Source of the DNA: Rhizobium sp. Pop5
GTDB taxonomy: Bacteria > Pseudomonadota > Alphaproteobacteria > Rhizobiales > Rhizobiaceae
DNA length: 64,000 nucleotides
Direction: 5' to 3'
Assembly: GCF_024721175.1 (NCBI RefSeq)
Contig: NZ_CP099399.1
Coordinates: 124,001-188,000, forward strand
The notes under the pieces were generated by a model that saw only the letters and a list, made by a program, of their open reading frames with translations, was not told the DNA's origin and ran no database searches. Position 1 is the first letter of the stretch. Each line of letters opens with the position of its first letter. Of the stretch, positions 42,578 through 50,851 are shown in pieces. Position numbers and translations under genes: made by a program.

Positions 42578-43225
42578 TCAGGCGACCATTGCCATATTGA
42601 TCTTGCCGAGCTGGATGACTGCCTGGGTTCGGCTGTCGACATCGAGCTTCAGGAGGATGGCCGAGACATGGGCCTTGATCGTCGCCTCGGAGACGCCGAG
42701 TTCGTAAGCAATCTGCTTGTTCAGCAGGCCTTCGGCAAGCATGGTCAATACCCGACTCTGCTGCGGCGTCAGCGTATGCAGACGGTGGATCAGGTCGGCG
42801 ACATCGGGATCCTGTTCCTGCCCGTCGCGATAGCTCTCCGGCGTGGCGATATCGCCGGCAAGCACCGTCTGGATGCCGCGGCGAATGTCTTCGATACCGG
42901 AGGATTTGGAAATGAAGCCGGAAGCGCCGAGCTCCAGCGCCCGGCGGATCGTCGTCGCATCGTCGCTTGCCGAGACGATGACGATTGGCAGGCTGGCGAA
43001 TTCGGCGCGCAAGGCCATCAGACCGGAAAAGCCGCTGACCCCGGGCATGGCGAGATCGAGCAGCATCAGATCGGCATCCGGATGGGCGCCTGCTGCTTTA
43101 CGCGCGGCAGCGAAATCGCCGGCCTCGACGATCGCCTGCCGGCCTTCCATGCCGATCACCGCCTGGCGCAACGCATCCCGGAAAAGCGGATGGTCGTCCG
43201 CGATGATGATGGTCTGTTCCTGCAT
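42578..43225 (-). CDS. LuxR/NarL-type response regulator
   Basis: 215 residues. Receiver domain with DDH at 10-12, phospho-acceptor Asp57 (MLLDLAMPGVSG), Ser/Thr at VSASDD and Lys in GFISKSSG. The C-terminal LuxR HTH (about 145-210) has LTPQQSRVLTMLAEGLLNKQIAYELGVSEATIKAHVSAIL, quoted in part as key motif LNKQIAYELGVSEATIKAH. A DNA-binding output regulator whose kinase is not in the window. Similar proteins are annotated as NarL/FixJ family. Confidence 0.9.
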   Translation of the reverse strand: MQEQTIIIADDHPLFRDALRQAVIGMEGRQAIVEAGDFAAARKAAGAHPDADLMLLDLAMPGVSGFSGLMALRAEFASLPIVIVSASDDATTIRRALELGASGFISKSSGIEDIRRGIQTVLAGDIATPESYRDGQEQDPDVADLIHRLHTLTPQQSRVLTMLAEGLLNKQIAYELGVSEATIKAHVSAILLKLDVDSRTQAVIQLGKINMAMVA

Positions 43226-43315
43226 CGAAAACTCCCTCCCAAGAGTCCGATCATGCCTGCATGCGTCGCCATCCCTCCGCGTCGCATGAACACTTGCTGA
43301 AATGACTATATCAGA

Positions 43316-43714
43316 TCATGTCTTCTGCGGAAGGGGATTGGTCTTTTCCTCGGACTGGAACTCCTTCACCATCCCCATGAAACTCTTCATCATCCGCTCC
43401 ATGATGCTGATCGAGCGGTCGATCTCGGCATCGCTCGGCAGCGCGCGCTGAACGAGCCCGCCTTGTTCCAGCTTCGTCACCCGCTGGGAAAGCCGGTCGA
43501 GTTCATCCTCGTAGGCTGCCCGTTCGTCGGCTGCCATCCGGCAGACCAGCGCGCCGTCCTTGTCCTGGCAGATCGACATCGCCCCGGTCTGCCGGTCGAG
43601 CCGGACGAAATGGTCGCCGCTCCTTTCGAGCTGGAAGCGGCTGGCATCGGGTTCGGCGGCCGCAGCCGCAAGCGCCAGGAAAACAGCGCCAAACGTGAGA
43701 ACCAAAACCTTCAT
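43316..43714 (-). CDS. hypothetical periplasmic protein
   Basis: 132 residues from ATG at 43714 (the frame extends to 43774 without support). Signal peptide MKVLVLTFGAVFLALAAAAAEP. The mature part has CQDKDGALVCRM, a possible disulfide pair, then a coiled-coil-like stretch (ERAAYEDELDRLSQRVTKLEQ) and a helical tail rich in Met (ISIMERMMKSFMGMVKEF). No named family is recognised. Confidence 0.68.
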   Translation of the reverse strand: MKVLVLTFGAVFLALAAAAAEPDASRFQLERSGDHFVRLDRQTGAMSICQDKDGALVCRMAADERAAYEDELDRLSQRVTKLEQGGLVQRALPSDAEIDRSISIMERMMKSFMGMVKEFQSEEKTNPLPQKT

Positions 43715-43832
43715 CGTCTCATCCTCCGGATTTTTCCCGTGGCCGTCCCCTTTTACGCGCCGGGGCGTGGACATCGCCGTCTCTTTCCGGCAAAGCGCTC
43801 ATGATCGAGGACCAGCATATCGTGAGGCCATG

Positions 43833-44186
43833 ATGACCGTGACACCGACCCTTTACAAGATCGTGACGGAAGCGCTCTGGCAGGAAGCCAGACAAACCGG
43901 CATTTTTCATGGCGCCGGCATCGATCTCAAGGACGGTTTCATCCATTTATCGACGGCAGCCCAGGTCAGGCAGACCGCCGCGCTGCATTTTGCCGGCCAG
44001 TTGGGCCTGGTGCTCATTGCCGTCGATGGCAGCGGCCTCGGCGACAAATTGATTTTCGAGCCTTCGCGCGGCGGCGATCTCTTCCCACATCTCTATGCCA
44101 AGTTGCCGCTCTCGGCCGTATTGTGGGAGGCGCCACTGCCGCTTGATCAGGACGGCGCGCACGTTTTCCCGGAGCTGCAGCCATGA
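43833..44186 (+). CDS. DUF952 family protein
   Basis: 117 residues from ATG at 43833 (GAGG 5 nt ahead; a tandem ATG at 43830). Family words LYKIVTEALWQEARQTG, DGFIHLSTAAQVRQTAALHF and HLYAKLPLSAV identify DUF952, related to glutathione S-transferase-like small folds but of unknown function. Its last four bases overlap the pyrD start (ATGA), so the two are translationally coupled, as in other rhizobia. Confidence 0.9.
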   Translation: MTVTPTLYKIVTEALWQEARQTGIFHGAGIDLKDGFIHLSTAAQVRQTAALHFAGQLGLVLIAVDGSGLGDKLIFEPSRGGDLFPHLYAKLPLSAVLWEAPLPLDQDGAHVFPELQP

Positions 44187-45271
44187 TCGATCCCTTCAAG
44201 CGTTTCGCCCGCCAGGGTCTTTTCCTGTTCGATCCGGAAACCGCGCACGGCATGTCGATTGCCGCGCTGAAATCCGGCCTCGTGCCGGCCTGCCGGATCG
44301 CTCCCGATCCGCGCCTGCGCCAGACCGTCGCCGGCCTCGTCTTCGAAAATCCGATCGGTATGGCCGCGGGCTATGACAAGAATGCCGAGGTACCGGAGGC
44401 GCTACTGAAGCTCGGTTTCGGCTTTACCGAGATCGGCACGGTGACGCCGAAGCCGCAATCCGGCAATCCGCGTCCGCGTATCTTCCGCCTGGTGGAGGAT
44501 GAAGGCGTCATCAACCGCCTCGGCTTCAACAATGACGGCCATGACGCCGCCTTCACGCGCTTGGCAGCGCTAAGGAGCCATGGCATGGTTGGCGTCAATA
44601 TCGGCGCCAACAAGGATAGCGAGGATCGCATCGCCGATTATGTCGCCGGTATCCGCCGCTTCTATTCCGTCGCGCGTTATTTCACCGCCAACATTTCCTC
44701 GCCGAACACGCCTGGCCTGCGCGACCTCCAGGCGCGCGAAAGCCTCGCGGCGCTGCTCTCTGCCGTGCTGGCGGCGCGCGATGAAGAGGCTGCGAAATCC
44801 GGACGGAAGATCCCGGTCTTTCTGAAGATCGCCCCCGATCTGACGGAAGAGGGCATGGATGACATCGCGGCGGAAGCGCTTTCGCATGCGCTGGATGGAC
44901 TGATCGTCTCCAACACCACGCTCTCCCGCGACGGTCTCAAGGATCAGCGCCAGGCGAAGGAGGCGGGCGGCCTCTCCGGCGTGCCGCTGTTCGAAAAGTC
45001 GACTTCTGTGCTTGCCAGGATGCGCAAGCGCGTCGGCCCTGACCTGCCGATCATCGGCGTCGGCGGTGTCTCCTCGGCCGAAACCGCACTCGAAAAGATC
45101 AGGGCGGGGGCCGATCTTGTCCAGCTCTATTCCTGCATGGTCTATGAGGGGCCGGGCCTGCCCGGCGATATAGTGCGCGGTCTCTCGGCGCTGCTCGACC
45201 GTGAAAAGGCCGGCTCGATCCGTGATTTGCGCGACAGCAGGCTGGACTACTGGGCGGCGCGGAAGGTCTGA
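44183..45271 (+). CDS. pyrD: quinone-dependent dihydroorotate dehydrogenase (class 2)
   Basis: A 362-residue FMN enzyme of pyrimidine synthesis. An N-terminal helical membrane-associating segment (about 1-40), FMN/orotate site words NPIGMAAGYDKNAEVPEA, GTVTPKPQSGNPRPRIFRL (in part), NRLGFNNDG and NISSPNTPGLRDLQ with the catalytic Ser, then IVSNTTLSRDGL and GVGGVSSAETALEKIRAGADLVQLYS, quoted in part. All conserved residues are intact. It overlaps the convergent MATE gene by 25 bp at the 3' ends. Confidence 0.96.
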   Translation: MIDPFKRFARQGLFLFDPETAHGMSIAALKSGLVPACRIAPDPRLRQTVAGLVFENPIGMAAGYDKNAEVPEALLKLGFGFTEIGTVTPKPQSGNPRPRIFRLVEDEGVINRLGFNNDGHDAAFTRLAALRSHGMVGVNIGANKDSEDRIADYVAGIRRFYSVARYFTANISSPNTPGLRDLQARESLAALLSAVLAARDEEAAKSGRKIPVFLKIAPDLTEEGMDDIAAEALSHALDGLIVSNTTLSRDGLKDQRQAKEAGGLSGVPLFEKSTSVLARMRKRVGPDLPIIGVGGVSSAETALEKIRAGADLVQLYSCMVYEGPGLPGDIVRGLSALLDREKAGSIRDLRDSRLDYWAARKV

Positions 45272-46590
45272 TCGGCTCGCGGCCGCACCAGCACCGCCAG
45301 GAAGAAGCCGCGGAAGAGCAGGAAGGCATTCATCGCCAGCCACAGGCCGTGATTGCCGAAGAGCGGCACGAAGACGGCGAGCATCAGGAGGTAGCCGGCA
45401 AAGGACATCAGCATCCGGTTGCGCATGTCGACCGACCATGTCGCGCCGATGAAGACGCCGTCCATCAAAAAGGCAAGCGCTCCCGTCAGCCCCGTCACCG
45501 CTGCCCAGGGCAGGTAGATCCCGGCTGCTTCACGCACTTCGGATGAGGTCGTCAAGACCGAGATCAGCCAGGGACCGGCGAGGAAGAAGAAGGCGGAAAC
45601 GATCGCCGCCAGTCCGAAGGACCAGAGGGTTGTCAGTTTCAGCCCGCGATCGAAGGCCGGCCGGTAGCGCGCGCCGATCGCACGGCCGGTGATCTGTTCG
45701 GCGGCATTGGCGAGCCCGTCAAGATAATAGCCGGAGAGCAGGAAGAAATTCATCAGCACGGCATTGGCGGCAAGGGTGATCGCGCCGAAGCTGGTGCCGA
45801 TCCGCGTCATGATGGTGAAGGCGCCGATCAGCACGAAGGTGCGGATCAGGATGTCGCGGTTGAGCGCAAAAAGCTCCGCCAGGCGATGACGGGAAAATAT
45901 CTCCGACCATGCCGGTCGCCCTGCCTTGAAGCCACTGAGCACGATGAAAAGCCCGGCGATCGCGCCAGCCGTTTCGCCGGCCATCGTTGCCCAGGCGACC
46001 CCGGCCACGCCCCAGCCGAGCGAGAGGCCGAGATAGATGGAAAGCAGGATGTTGATGCCGTTGATCAGTGCTTGCAGCAGGAGTCCGACGTTGCCCTGTC
46101 CGCGTCCGAGCACGAAACCGAGGATCGCGTAGTTCGCGAGCGCCGCAGGTGCCGCCAGCATGCGGATCGAGAAATAAGTGCTGGTCGCCTCGGCGATCGC
46201 CCCTTCGGCGCCCATCAGTCTCAAGCCGGCCGCCATCAAGAGCGGCGAAAGACAGAGCAGCGCCAAGCCGCAGCCGAGCGCGGAAATCAGTGCCCGCCAG
46301 AAAACGGCCTGTTGTTCATGCTGGTCCCGCCGGCCATAGGCCTGCGCCGTCAGTCCCGTCGTCGAGGCGCGCAGGAAGTTGAAACTACCCAAGATGAGAT
46401 CGAAGAGCATGGCGCCGATCGCCAACCCCGCCAGCGCCTCCGGATCGCCCATATGGCCGACGACGGCGGTGCTCGTCAGCCCGAGAAGCGGCGTCGTCAT
46501 GAAGCCGAGCGTCATCGGGATGGCGATCGAGAGCACCAGCCGGTGCGTGACGTCGAAGGCGAGAGAGTGACTGTTGCTGCGCGTATCCAT
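45247..46590 (-). CDS. MATE-family efflux transporter
   Basis: 447 residues with 12 predicted membrane segments in two homologous halves, e.g. LVLSIAIPMTLGFMTTPLLGLTSTAVVGHMG at the N-terminus, given in part. The DinF subfamily is the closest impression, with a charged/aromatic first TM. It exports cationic compounds in exchange for Na+ or H+. The upstream region is occupied by a dispersed repeat (46603-46713), so the promoter must lie within or beyond it. Confidence 0.9.
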   Translation of the reverse strand: MDTRSNSHSLAFDVTHRLVLSIAIPMTLGFMTTPLLGLTSTAVVGHMGDPEALAGLAIGAMLFDLILGSFNFLRASTTGLTAQAYGRRDQHEQQAVFWRALISALGCGLALLCLSPLLMAAGLRLMGAEGAIAEATSTYFSIRMLAAPAALANYAILGFVLGRGQGNVGLLLQALINGINILLSIYLGLSLGWGVAGVAWATMAGETAGAIAGLFIVLSGFKAGRPAWSEIFSRHRLAELFALNRDILIRTFVLIGAFTIMTRIGTSFGAITLAANAVLMNFFLLSGYYLDGLANAAEQITGRAIGARYRPAFDRGLKLTTLWSFGLAAIVSAFFFLAGPWLISVLTTSSEVREAAGIYLPWAAVTGLTGALAFLMDGVFIGATWSVDMRNRMLMSFAGYLLMLAVFVPLFGNHGLWLAMNAFLLFRGFFLAVLVRPRADQTFRAAQ

Positions 46591-46602
46591 ACCGGCCTCG
46601 TC

Positions 46603-46713
46603 TAAAGCGCGTCGCGATCTTTCAGGTTCGCTCCCAGCACTTTAGGTTCTTGTCTTACGCATGTCGTTGCCGCAAAACCGCGGCACACTTTTGCGCGACA
46701 TGCTTGGGAGGCA
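46603..46713. repeat. dispersed Rhizobium-type palindromic intergenic repeat
   Basis: TAAAGCGCGTCGCGATCTTT begins the element. Its right part has arms CATGTCGTTGCCGCAAAA and TTTTGCGCGACATG (46660-46703). The wording corresponds to a well-spread Rhizobiales repeat (recalled). It fills most of the 131-bp gap between the MATE and CAP genes. Confidence 0.7.
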
Positions 46714-46721
46714 GAATCACT

Positions 46722-47219
46722 TCAGCTGGAAAGCACCATGGCCCAATAAGGCAGGTTTCTGGAAGATGCATTATGCGCGACGGCGACGCCGAGGCCGTCA
46801 TAACGACCGAGCATGTTTTCCAGATGATGCGGCGAATTGATCCAGGCCGTCACCACGTCATCGACGCTCTGCTGGCCCGACGCGATGTTTTCCGCTGCCG
46901 GCAGCCGGACGCCGCTCGCCTTGACGCGCGCGCCGAAACTGTCGGTCATGCCCATGACATGGGCCATCTTGCCGGCGCTCGCCATGCGTTTCGCCTGGAA
47001 GAGAGCGGCGGTCTGCGCCGCCGGATCGATAGCAAGCGGCGGCAGCCCGTTTTTCGCCCTGAGCTGATTGACGAGCGGCAATACGCTCGCCGTCTCGTCC
47101 TCGCCGTTCGAAGGCGTGCCGGCGATCCGCGGGGTCGTGGTGCAGCCTGCGATGCCGGCGGCAAAGGCAAGTCCGGAAAGGCGCAGCAGGCCGCGCCTGG
47201 AAAGATGGATGGATGTCAT
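46722..47219 (-). CDS. CAP/SCP-domain lipoprotein with a Tat-like signal
   Basis: 165 residues from ATG at 47219 (the frame extends to 47360). The N-terminus HLSRRGLLRLSGLAFAAGIAGC combines a twin-arginine motif (SRRGLLRL) with a lipobox (IAGC, about Cys27). The CAP/SCP domain (about 45-165) has NQLRAKNGLPPLAIDPAAQ, MASAGKMAHVMG, ENIASGQQSVDDVV and AWINSPHHLENML with the conserved His and Glu pairs. The function of bacterial CAP proteins is unclear. It starts 1 bp after the stop of the small membrane-protein gene (47221), so co-transcription is likely. Confidence 0.85.
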   Translation of the reverse strand: MTSIHLSRRGLLRLSGLAFAAGIAGCTTTPRIAGTPSNGEDETASVLPLVNQLRAKNGLPPLAIDPAAQTAALFQAKRMASAGKMAHVMGMTDSFGARVKASGVRLPAAENIASGQQSVDDVVTAWINSPHHLENMLGRYDGLGVAVAHNASSRNLPYWAMVLSS

Positions 47220-47220
47220 G

Positions 47221-47487
47221 TTACCGGCGATAGCTGAAAAGACGAAGGATGACGAAGAGCGGGATGACGATCGTCGCGCCGAGGATGAGATAGTCGCCGA
47301 CGCGTCCGAGTGCTGCGAAACCCCGATGCCAGATCTCCAGGATGAAGTCGCGGAACCCATAGATGATGTTCCAGGGCGTCAGGCCGAAAACGGTCATGAC
47401 AAAGCCGACGATCAGCGACACCACGATAAGCTTTACCAGTGTGCGGCCGAGCGAATCGCCGAGGAACTTGTTCACCTGATCGGACAT
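47221..47487 (-). CDS. small integral membrane protein, DUF6460-like
   Basis: 88 residues from ATG at 47487 (GGAG 7 nt ahead). Two membrane segments (about 18-40 and 63-85) flank an amphipathic middle (GFRDFILEIWHRGFAALGRVGDYL). It resembles the DUF6460 family of rhizobial small membrane proteins (from memory, unverified). Unknown role. Upstream of the CAP lipoprotein in one transcription unit. Confidence 0.7.
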   Translation of the reverse strand: MSDQVNKFLGDSLGRTLVKLIVVSLIVGFVMTVFGLTPWNIIYGFRDFILEIWHRGFAALGRVGDYLILGATIVIPLFVILRLFSYRR

Positions 47488-47629
47488 GCGCCATCTCCTG
47501 TTTGCCCCTGGAATAAGGTTGCGGCGCGGCGCCTGCAAGCCCTTTCCGGAATTGGCTGTTTCGCCTCTGAGATAGGACTTGAGTTTTTTTGTGACCGCCG
47601 CCAAATGCCAGCGAAACAATAGGTCCGTC

Positions 47630-48562
47630 ATGCAGCCCCACCAGCTTTCCTCAGGCGACGTCATCGCCGACCGCCGCGCCGATTATGCCAGGATGCTCGA
47701 AGAGGGGGGTGAGCCGGAAGCCGCCGCCGAGCTAATGGAGCAGGCGCTCGAACTCGCACCCGCCTGGGCCGCCGGCTGGTATCGTCTCGCCACCTATCTG
47801 GAAAAGGCGGGCAGGGGCGAAGCAGCGATCGAGGCCTATCGAAGGACGCTTGCCCTCGATCCCGATGATATCTTCGGTGCGGCCCTCAAGCTCGCCCTTC
47901 TCGGCGATAGCGCTGTTCCCGATCAGCCGCCGAGCCGCTATGTCGAACGCCTTTTCGACGATTATGCCGATCGTTTCGAAACCGCACTCGTCGAAAAACT
48001 CGATTATTCCGTCCCGCGGAAGCTCGCGGCGCTTGTTGCCTCCACCGGCAGGCGCTACGAACTCGCCGTCGATCTCGGCTGCGGCACCGGTCTGCTTGGT
48101 CCTGAAATCCGCGCTGGCGTCGGCCGCCTCGAAGGCTTCGACCTCTCGCAGAACATGTTGACGAAGGCCGCCGAGAAAGATGTCTATGACAGTCTCGCCC
48201 AAGCCGATCTTTCGCTGGCGCCCGATGGTTCGGGTATCTTTGCCGACGCGGCGCGCCACCGCGCCGATCTCGTGACGGCAGCCGATGTCCTGATGTATCT
48301 CGGCAATCTCGAGAGCGTCTTTGCCATCGTCGGAGAACTCGCCGCCGCTGGCGCCGACATCGCCTTTTCGGTCGAGGATGCGGGGGAAGGCGAAAGCTTC
48401 CATCTCGCCCCGTCGCTGCGTTATGCCCATTCGGAGACTTATGTCAGGCTGCTGCTCGCCCGTCACGGCCTCGAAATCCTCAAGCTCGTCAAGACGTTCA
48501 TTCGCAAAGATGGCGGGAACTCGGTTTCCGGCATTCTGTTCCTTGCGCGCAAACCGGTATGA
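47630..48562 (+). CDS. TPR-containing class I SAM-dependent methyltransferase
   Basis: 310 residues from ATG at 47630 (AGG 6-7 nt ahead; frame open to 47579). The N-terminal about 85 residues hold two tetratricopeptide repeats (AELMEQALELAPAWAAGWYRLA and AAIEAYRRTLALDPDD). The methyltransferase domain (about 110-305) has SAM motif I AVDLGCGTGLLG, the acidic post-I EGFDLS, and ADVLMYLGNL. The substrate is unknown; it is the kind often annotated as a predicted TPR-repeat methyltransferase. Divergent from the small membrane-protein pair. Confidence 0.85.
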   Translation: MQPHQLSSGDVIADRRADYARMLEEGGEPEAAAELMEQALELAPAWAAGWYRLATYLEKAGRGEAAIEAYRRTLALDPDDIFGAALKLALLGDSAVPDQPPSRYVERLFDDYADRFETALVEKLDYSVPRKLAALVASTGRRYELAVDLGCGTGLLGPEIRAGVGRLEGFDLSQNMLTKAAEKDVYDSLAQADLSLAPDGSGIFADAARHRADLVTAADVLMYLGNLESVFAIVGELAAAGADIAFSVEDAGEGESFHLAPSLRYAHSETYVRLLLARHGLEILKLVKTFIRKDGGNSVSGILFLARKPV

Positions 48563-48772
48563 ACGAATATTTCTTGCGATTTTTGAATAGGTCAGTAACG
48601 CTTACCTATTTCGCTTGATCGAAACCGGAAAAGCTTGATATTGCACGGCTATCCGCAGGGAGCGTAGCGATAAAACGCCGGGCGCTCCGGCTCATTCCAT
48701 AGTGAAAAAAATCCGCAACGTCCGGGCCTTCTCCGGGCGGTCCTGAACTTGTCCGCCTTGGAGACCGACGAC

Positions 48773-49408
48773 ATGACACAGCTCATCAATGCCCTTGGCG
48801 TCTGGAACACGAGCGCGACGCGCCACACTCCCATCGAGGATGTGCAGGGCATCTTCTCCGGCAGCCTTGTCGCGGCGCTCGGCCTCTACGTGCTTGCCAG
48901 CGCCGGCCTTCTCACAGGCAGCACGGCCGGCGTGGCCTTCCTCCTGCATTATGCCTTCGGCATCAATTTCGGCCTCGCCTTCTTCCTGCTCAACCTGCCG
49001 TTCTTCTATCTCTCGTGGAAGCGTCTCGGCATGGCCTTCACGATCAAGACCTTCATCGCCATCGGCCTGACGTCGGTGCTTGCCGATGTGCAGTCGCGCT
49101 TCTTTTCGATTTCGAGCATTCATCCGGCCTGGGCGGCCCTCCTCGGCGGCCTGCTGCTCGGCTTCGGCCTGCTGGCGCTCTATCGCCACCGCGCCAGCCT
49201 CGGCGGCGTCGGCATTCTTGGCATCTATCTGCAGGAGCGCTTCGGCATCCGCGCCGGCCTCGTCCAGCTCGCCATCGACATGTGCGTGCTCGCCGCCGCC
49301 TTCTTCGTCACCACCCCGCCCGTCGTATTCTATTCGGTGCTCGGCGCTATCGTGCTCAATCTCTTCGTCGCGATCAATCACCGGGCTGATCGCTACATCG
49401 CACTGTAA
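48773..49408 (+). CDS. YitT-family membrane protein, paralogue 1
   Basis: 211 residues from ATG at 48773 (GGAG 9 nt ahead; the frame extends upstream to a TTG at 48749). About six membrane segments. The motif region STAGVAFLLHYAFGINFGLAFFLLNLPFFYL and the tail VVFYSVLGAIVLNLFVAINHR, quoted in part, identify YitT (DUF161). The function is uncertain. A close paralogue lies at 50852-51484; the two share ALGLYVLASAGLL-like and RHRASLGG blocks. Probably monocistronic. Confidence 0.85.
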   Translation: MTQLINALGVWNTSATRHTPIEDVQGIFSGSLVAALGLYVLASAGLLTGSTAGVAFLLHYAFGINFGLAFFLLNLPFFYLSWKRLGMAFTIKTFIAIGLTSVLADVQSRFFSISSIHPAWAALLGGLLLGFGLLALYRHRASLGGVGILGIYLQERFGIRAGLVQLAIDMCVLAAAFFVTTPPVVFYSVLGAIVLNLFVAINHRADRYIAL

Positions 49409-49506
49409 CCTTACAAATCCGTAACCCATTCTAAACAAAACGTAACTTGCCTCTGATCCACCCCGGCGCGACACTTCTTCTCGCGCCGGATTTGATGAGG
49501 TGAGCC

Positions 49507-49674
49507 ATGTCAGATTTGGAAAAACTTGTAAGACGCCGCATGCAGGAAGAATACGCCAAGGGTGCTTCCGCAGAGGAAATTGCGAAAGTCGTTCGAGACC
49601 TCCTCAACGGCGTCGATCTCTCCGGCAATAGGTTTGACGCCATTGCCATGCGAGCCACTACGGACAATGAGTGA
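49507..49674 (+). CDS. small protein of 55 residues, unknown function
   Basis: Reads MSDLEKLVRRRMQEEYAKG ASAEEIAKVVRD with a charged helix, then a short tail ending TTDNE. GAGGTGA stands 5 nt ahead of the ATG, a strong ribosome site, and a hairpin follows the stop, so expression is plausible. The composition is charged and helical, not the Arg/Ala pattern of shadow frames. No family is recognised. Confidence 0.6.
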   Translation: MSDLEKLVRRRMQEEYAKGASAEEIAKVVRDLLNGVDLSGNRFDAIAMRATTDNE

Positions 49675-49686
49675 CCGATTATTCAA

Positions 49687-49709
49687 CCGACCCGAGATTT
49701 TCGGGTCGG
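49687..49709 (+). terminator. hairpin after the 55-residue gene
   Basis: CCGACCCGA (49687-49695) pairs with TCGGGTCGG (49701-49709), loop GATTT. It starts 12 bp after the stop at 49674. No U-run, so strength is uncertain. Confidence 0.5.
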
Positions 49710-49741
49710 TCGCCGGGATGGTTTCCCCGTAAGCGGATATA

Positions 49742-50203
49742 TCACGCGGCCTTCGTTACCTTATCGATAGGATGCTGCGAGCGGAAGCCGACGGCAAGCC
49801 GGTTCCAGATATTGATCGCGCCGATCGCCACCGTAATCTCAGTCATCTCCTTCTCGGAGAAATGCGCCTTCAGCGCCTCGTAGTCGGCATCCGGTGCGCC
49901 TGTCTTAGCGATGTTCGTTACCGCATCGACCCAACCGAGCAGTGCGCGTTCGCGGGCGTCATAAACCGGCGATTCCCGCCAGACGCACATCAGGTTGATC
50001 CATTGTTCGCTGAGGCCATCGTGGCGGGCTTCCTTCACATGCATGTCGACGCAATAGGCGCAGCCGTTGATCTGCGAAGCGCGCAGCTTGATCAGGTGGA
50101 TGAAGCGGCGCTCCAGACCAGAGGACTGGACATATTGCTCGAGTGCGGCGATGGCCTTGTAGGCATCGGGGGCGGCTTTCGCGAAGTTGAAACGTGGTTG
50201 CAT
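49742..50203 (-). CDS. carboxymuconolactone decarboxylase/AhpD-like peroxidase-related protein
   Basis: 153 residues from ATG at 50203. The frame stays open across the neighbouring regulator to 50713, but that part is a shadow. The AhpD core E-x-x-x-C-x-x-C-x-x-x-H appears as GCAYCVDMHVKEA, giving a redox-active CxxC pair with a general-base His. Such proteins reduce peroxides via a thiol relay or act as decarboxylases. It lies 22 bp downstream of an Rrf2 regulator on the same strand and is probably controlled by it. Confidence 0.86.
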   Translation of the reverse strand: MQPRFNFAKAAPDAYKAIAALEQYVQSSGLERRFIHLIKLRASQINGCAYCVDMHVKEARHDGLSEQWINLMCVWRESPVYDARERALLGWVDAVTNIAKTGAPDADYEALKAHFSEKEMTEITVAIGAINIWNRLAVGFRSQHPIDKVTKAA

Positions 50204-50225
50204 TGTCTTTCTCCTTGGTTGGGGC

Positions 50226-50726
50226 TCAGCGAGCCGTCTTGCGTTCGTGGATTTCAAGGAAAGCGCAGCCCCGGGCTGCGATCGATCCGTCGTCGAGGGC
50301 ATGCAGTTCGATGCCGAGATCGGCAATGCTGGTCTTGGCAAGTTCCGCCCGGTAAACCCGTTCAGCTCGGAGCATCGCCGCGCTGATGTTGCAGGGCTTG
50401 GCGAAGAAACGATCGGAGACCGGGTTTGGTCCGCGCTGGCGGATTTCGGCACAGCGAAAGGCCGGCGCCGGTCCTTCGACCGCAAGCAGGATGTCGAGCA
50501 GCGAAATCTCCGCCGGCGTCTTCGCCAGCCGATAGCCGCCCTTCGGCCCGGGTACGGTATCGAGGATGCCGGCGCCCGAGAGCGCCTGCAGATGTTTGAG
50601 CAGGTAGCTCGTCGAAACGCCATGGAATTCCGCCAGTGCCGCCGCCGAAAGCACGCCGCCTTCGGAAAGGCCGGACAGCATTGCGACGCTGTGAATGGCC
50701 TGCTCGACCCCATCGCTCATTTTCAT
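50226..50726 (-). CDS. Rrf2-family transcriptional regulator
   Basis: 166 residues from ATG at 50726, 8 nt behind AGGAGG (a GTG at 50732 is in frame but too close). The winged helix (about 10-70) has SAAALAEFHGVSTSYLLKHLQAL. Conserved Rrf2 tail segment GPKGGYRLAKTPAEISLLDIL. Cysteines occur in FRCAEIRQRGP, AKPCNIS and ARGCAF, but their spacing does not match the Fe-S cluster pattern of IscR, so a different redox signal is likely. Upstream of the AhpD-like gene; a perfect palindrome precedes it. Confidence 0.88.
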   Translation of the reverse strand: MKMSDGVEQAIHSVAMLSGLSEGGVLSAAALAEFHGVSTSYLLKHLQALSGAGILDTVPGPKGGYRLAKTPAEISLLDILLAVEGPAPAFRCAEIRQRGPNPVSDRFFAKPCNISAAMLRAERVYRAELAKTSIADLGIELHALDDGSIAARGCAFLEIHERKTAR

Positions 50727-50744
50727 ACGCACGGCCTCCTAATT

Positions 50745-50765
50745 CGTGGATAAAAAATATCCACG
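50745..50765. promoter_or_regulatory. perfect Rrf2 operator palindrome
   Basis: CGTGGATA-AAAAA-TATCCACG: 8-bp inverted arms around an A-tract, 19-39 bp upstream of the Rrf2 start on the minus strand and about 90 bp before the YitT-type gene on the plus strand. The GGATA core fits the Rrf2 class. It could regulate both directions. Confidence 0.7.
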
Positions 50766-50851
50766 ATTAAGGCGACTGTCAAGAGGCGCCTTGCTGCTTG
50801 CCTTTATCCCCGCGCGGGATAGAAGACGGAAAAAGCCGACAGGGGAACATC

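Noticed and set aside
49742..50713. 323-residue continuous frame joining the AhpD-like gene with the Rrf2 region
   Set aside because: Only its last 153 codons encode the AhpD-like protein; the front half is an out-of-frame reading of the Rrf2 gene.
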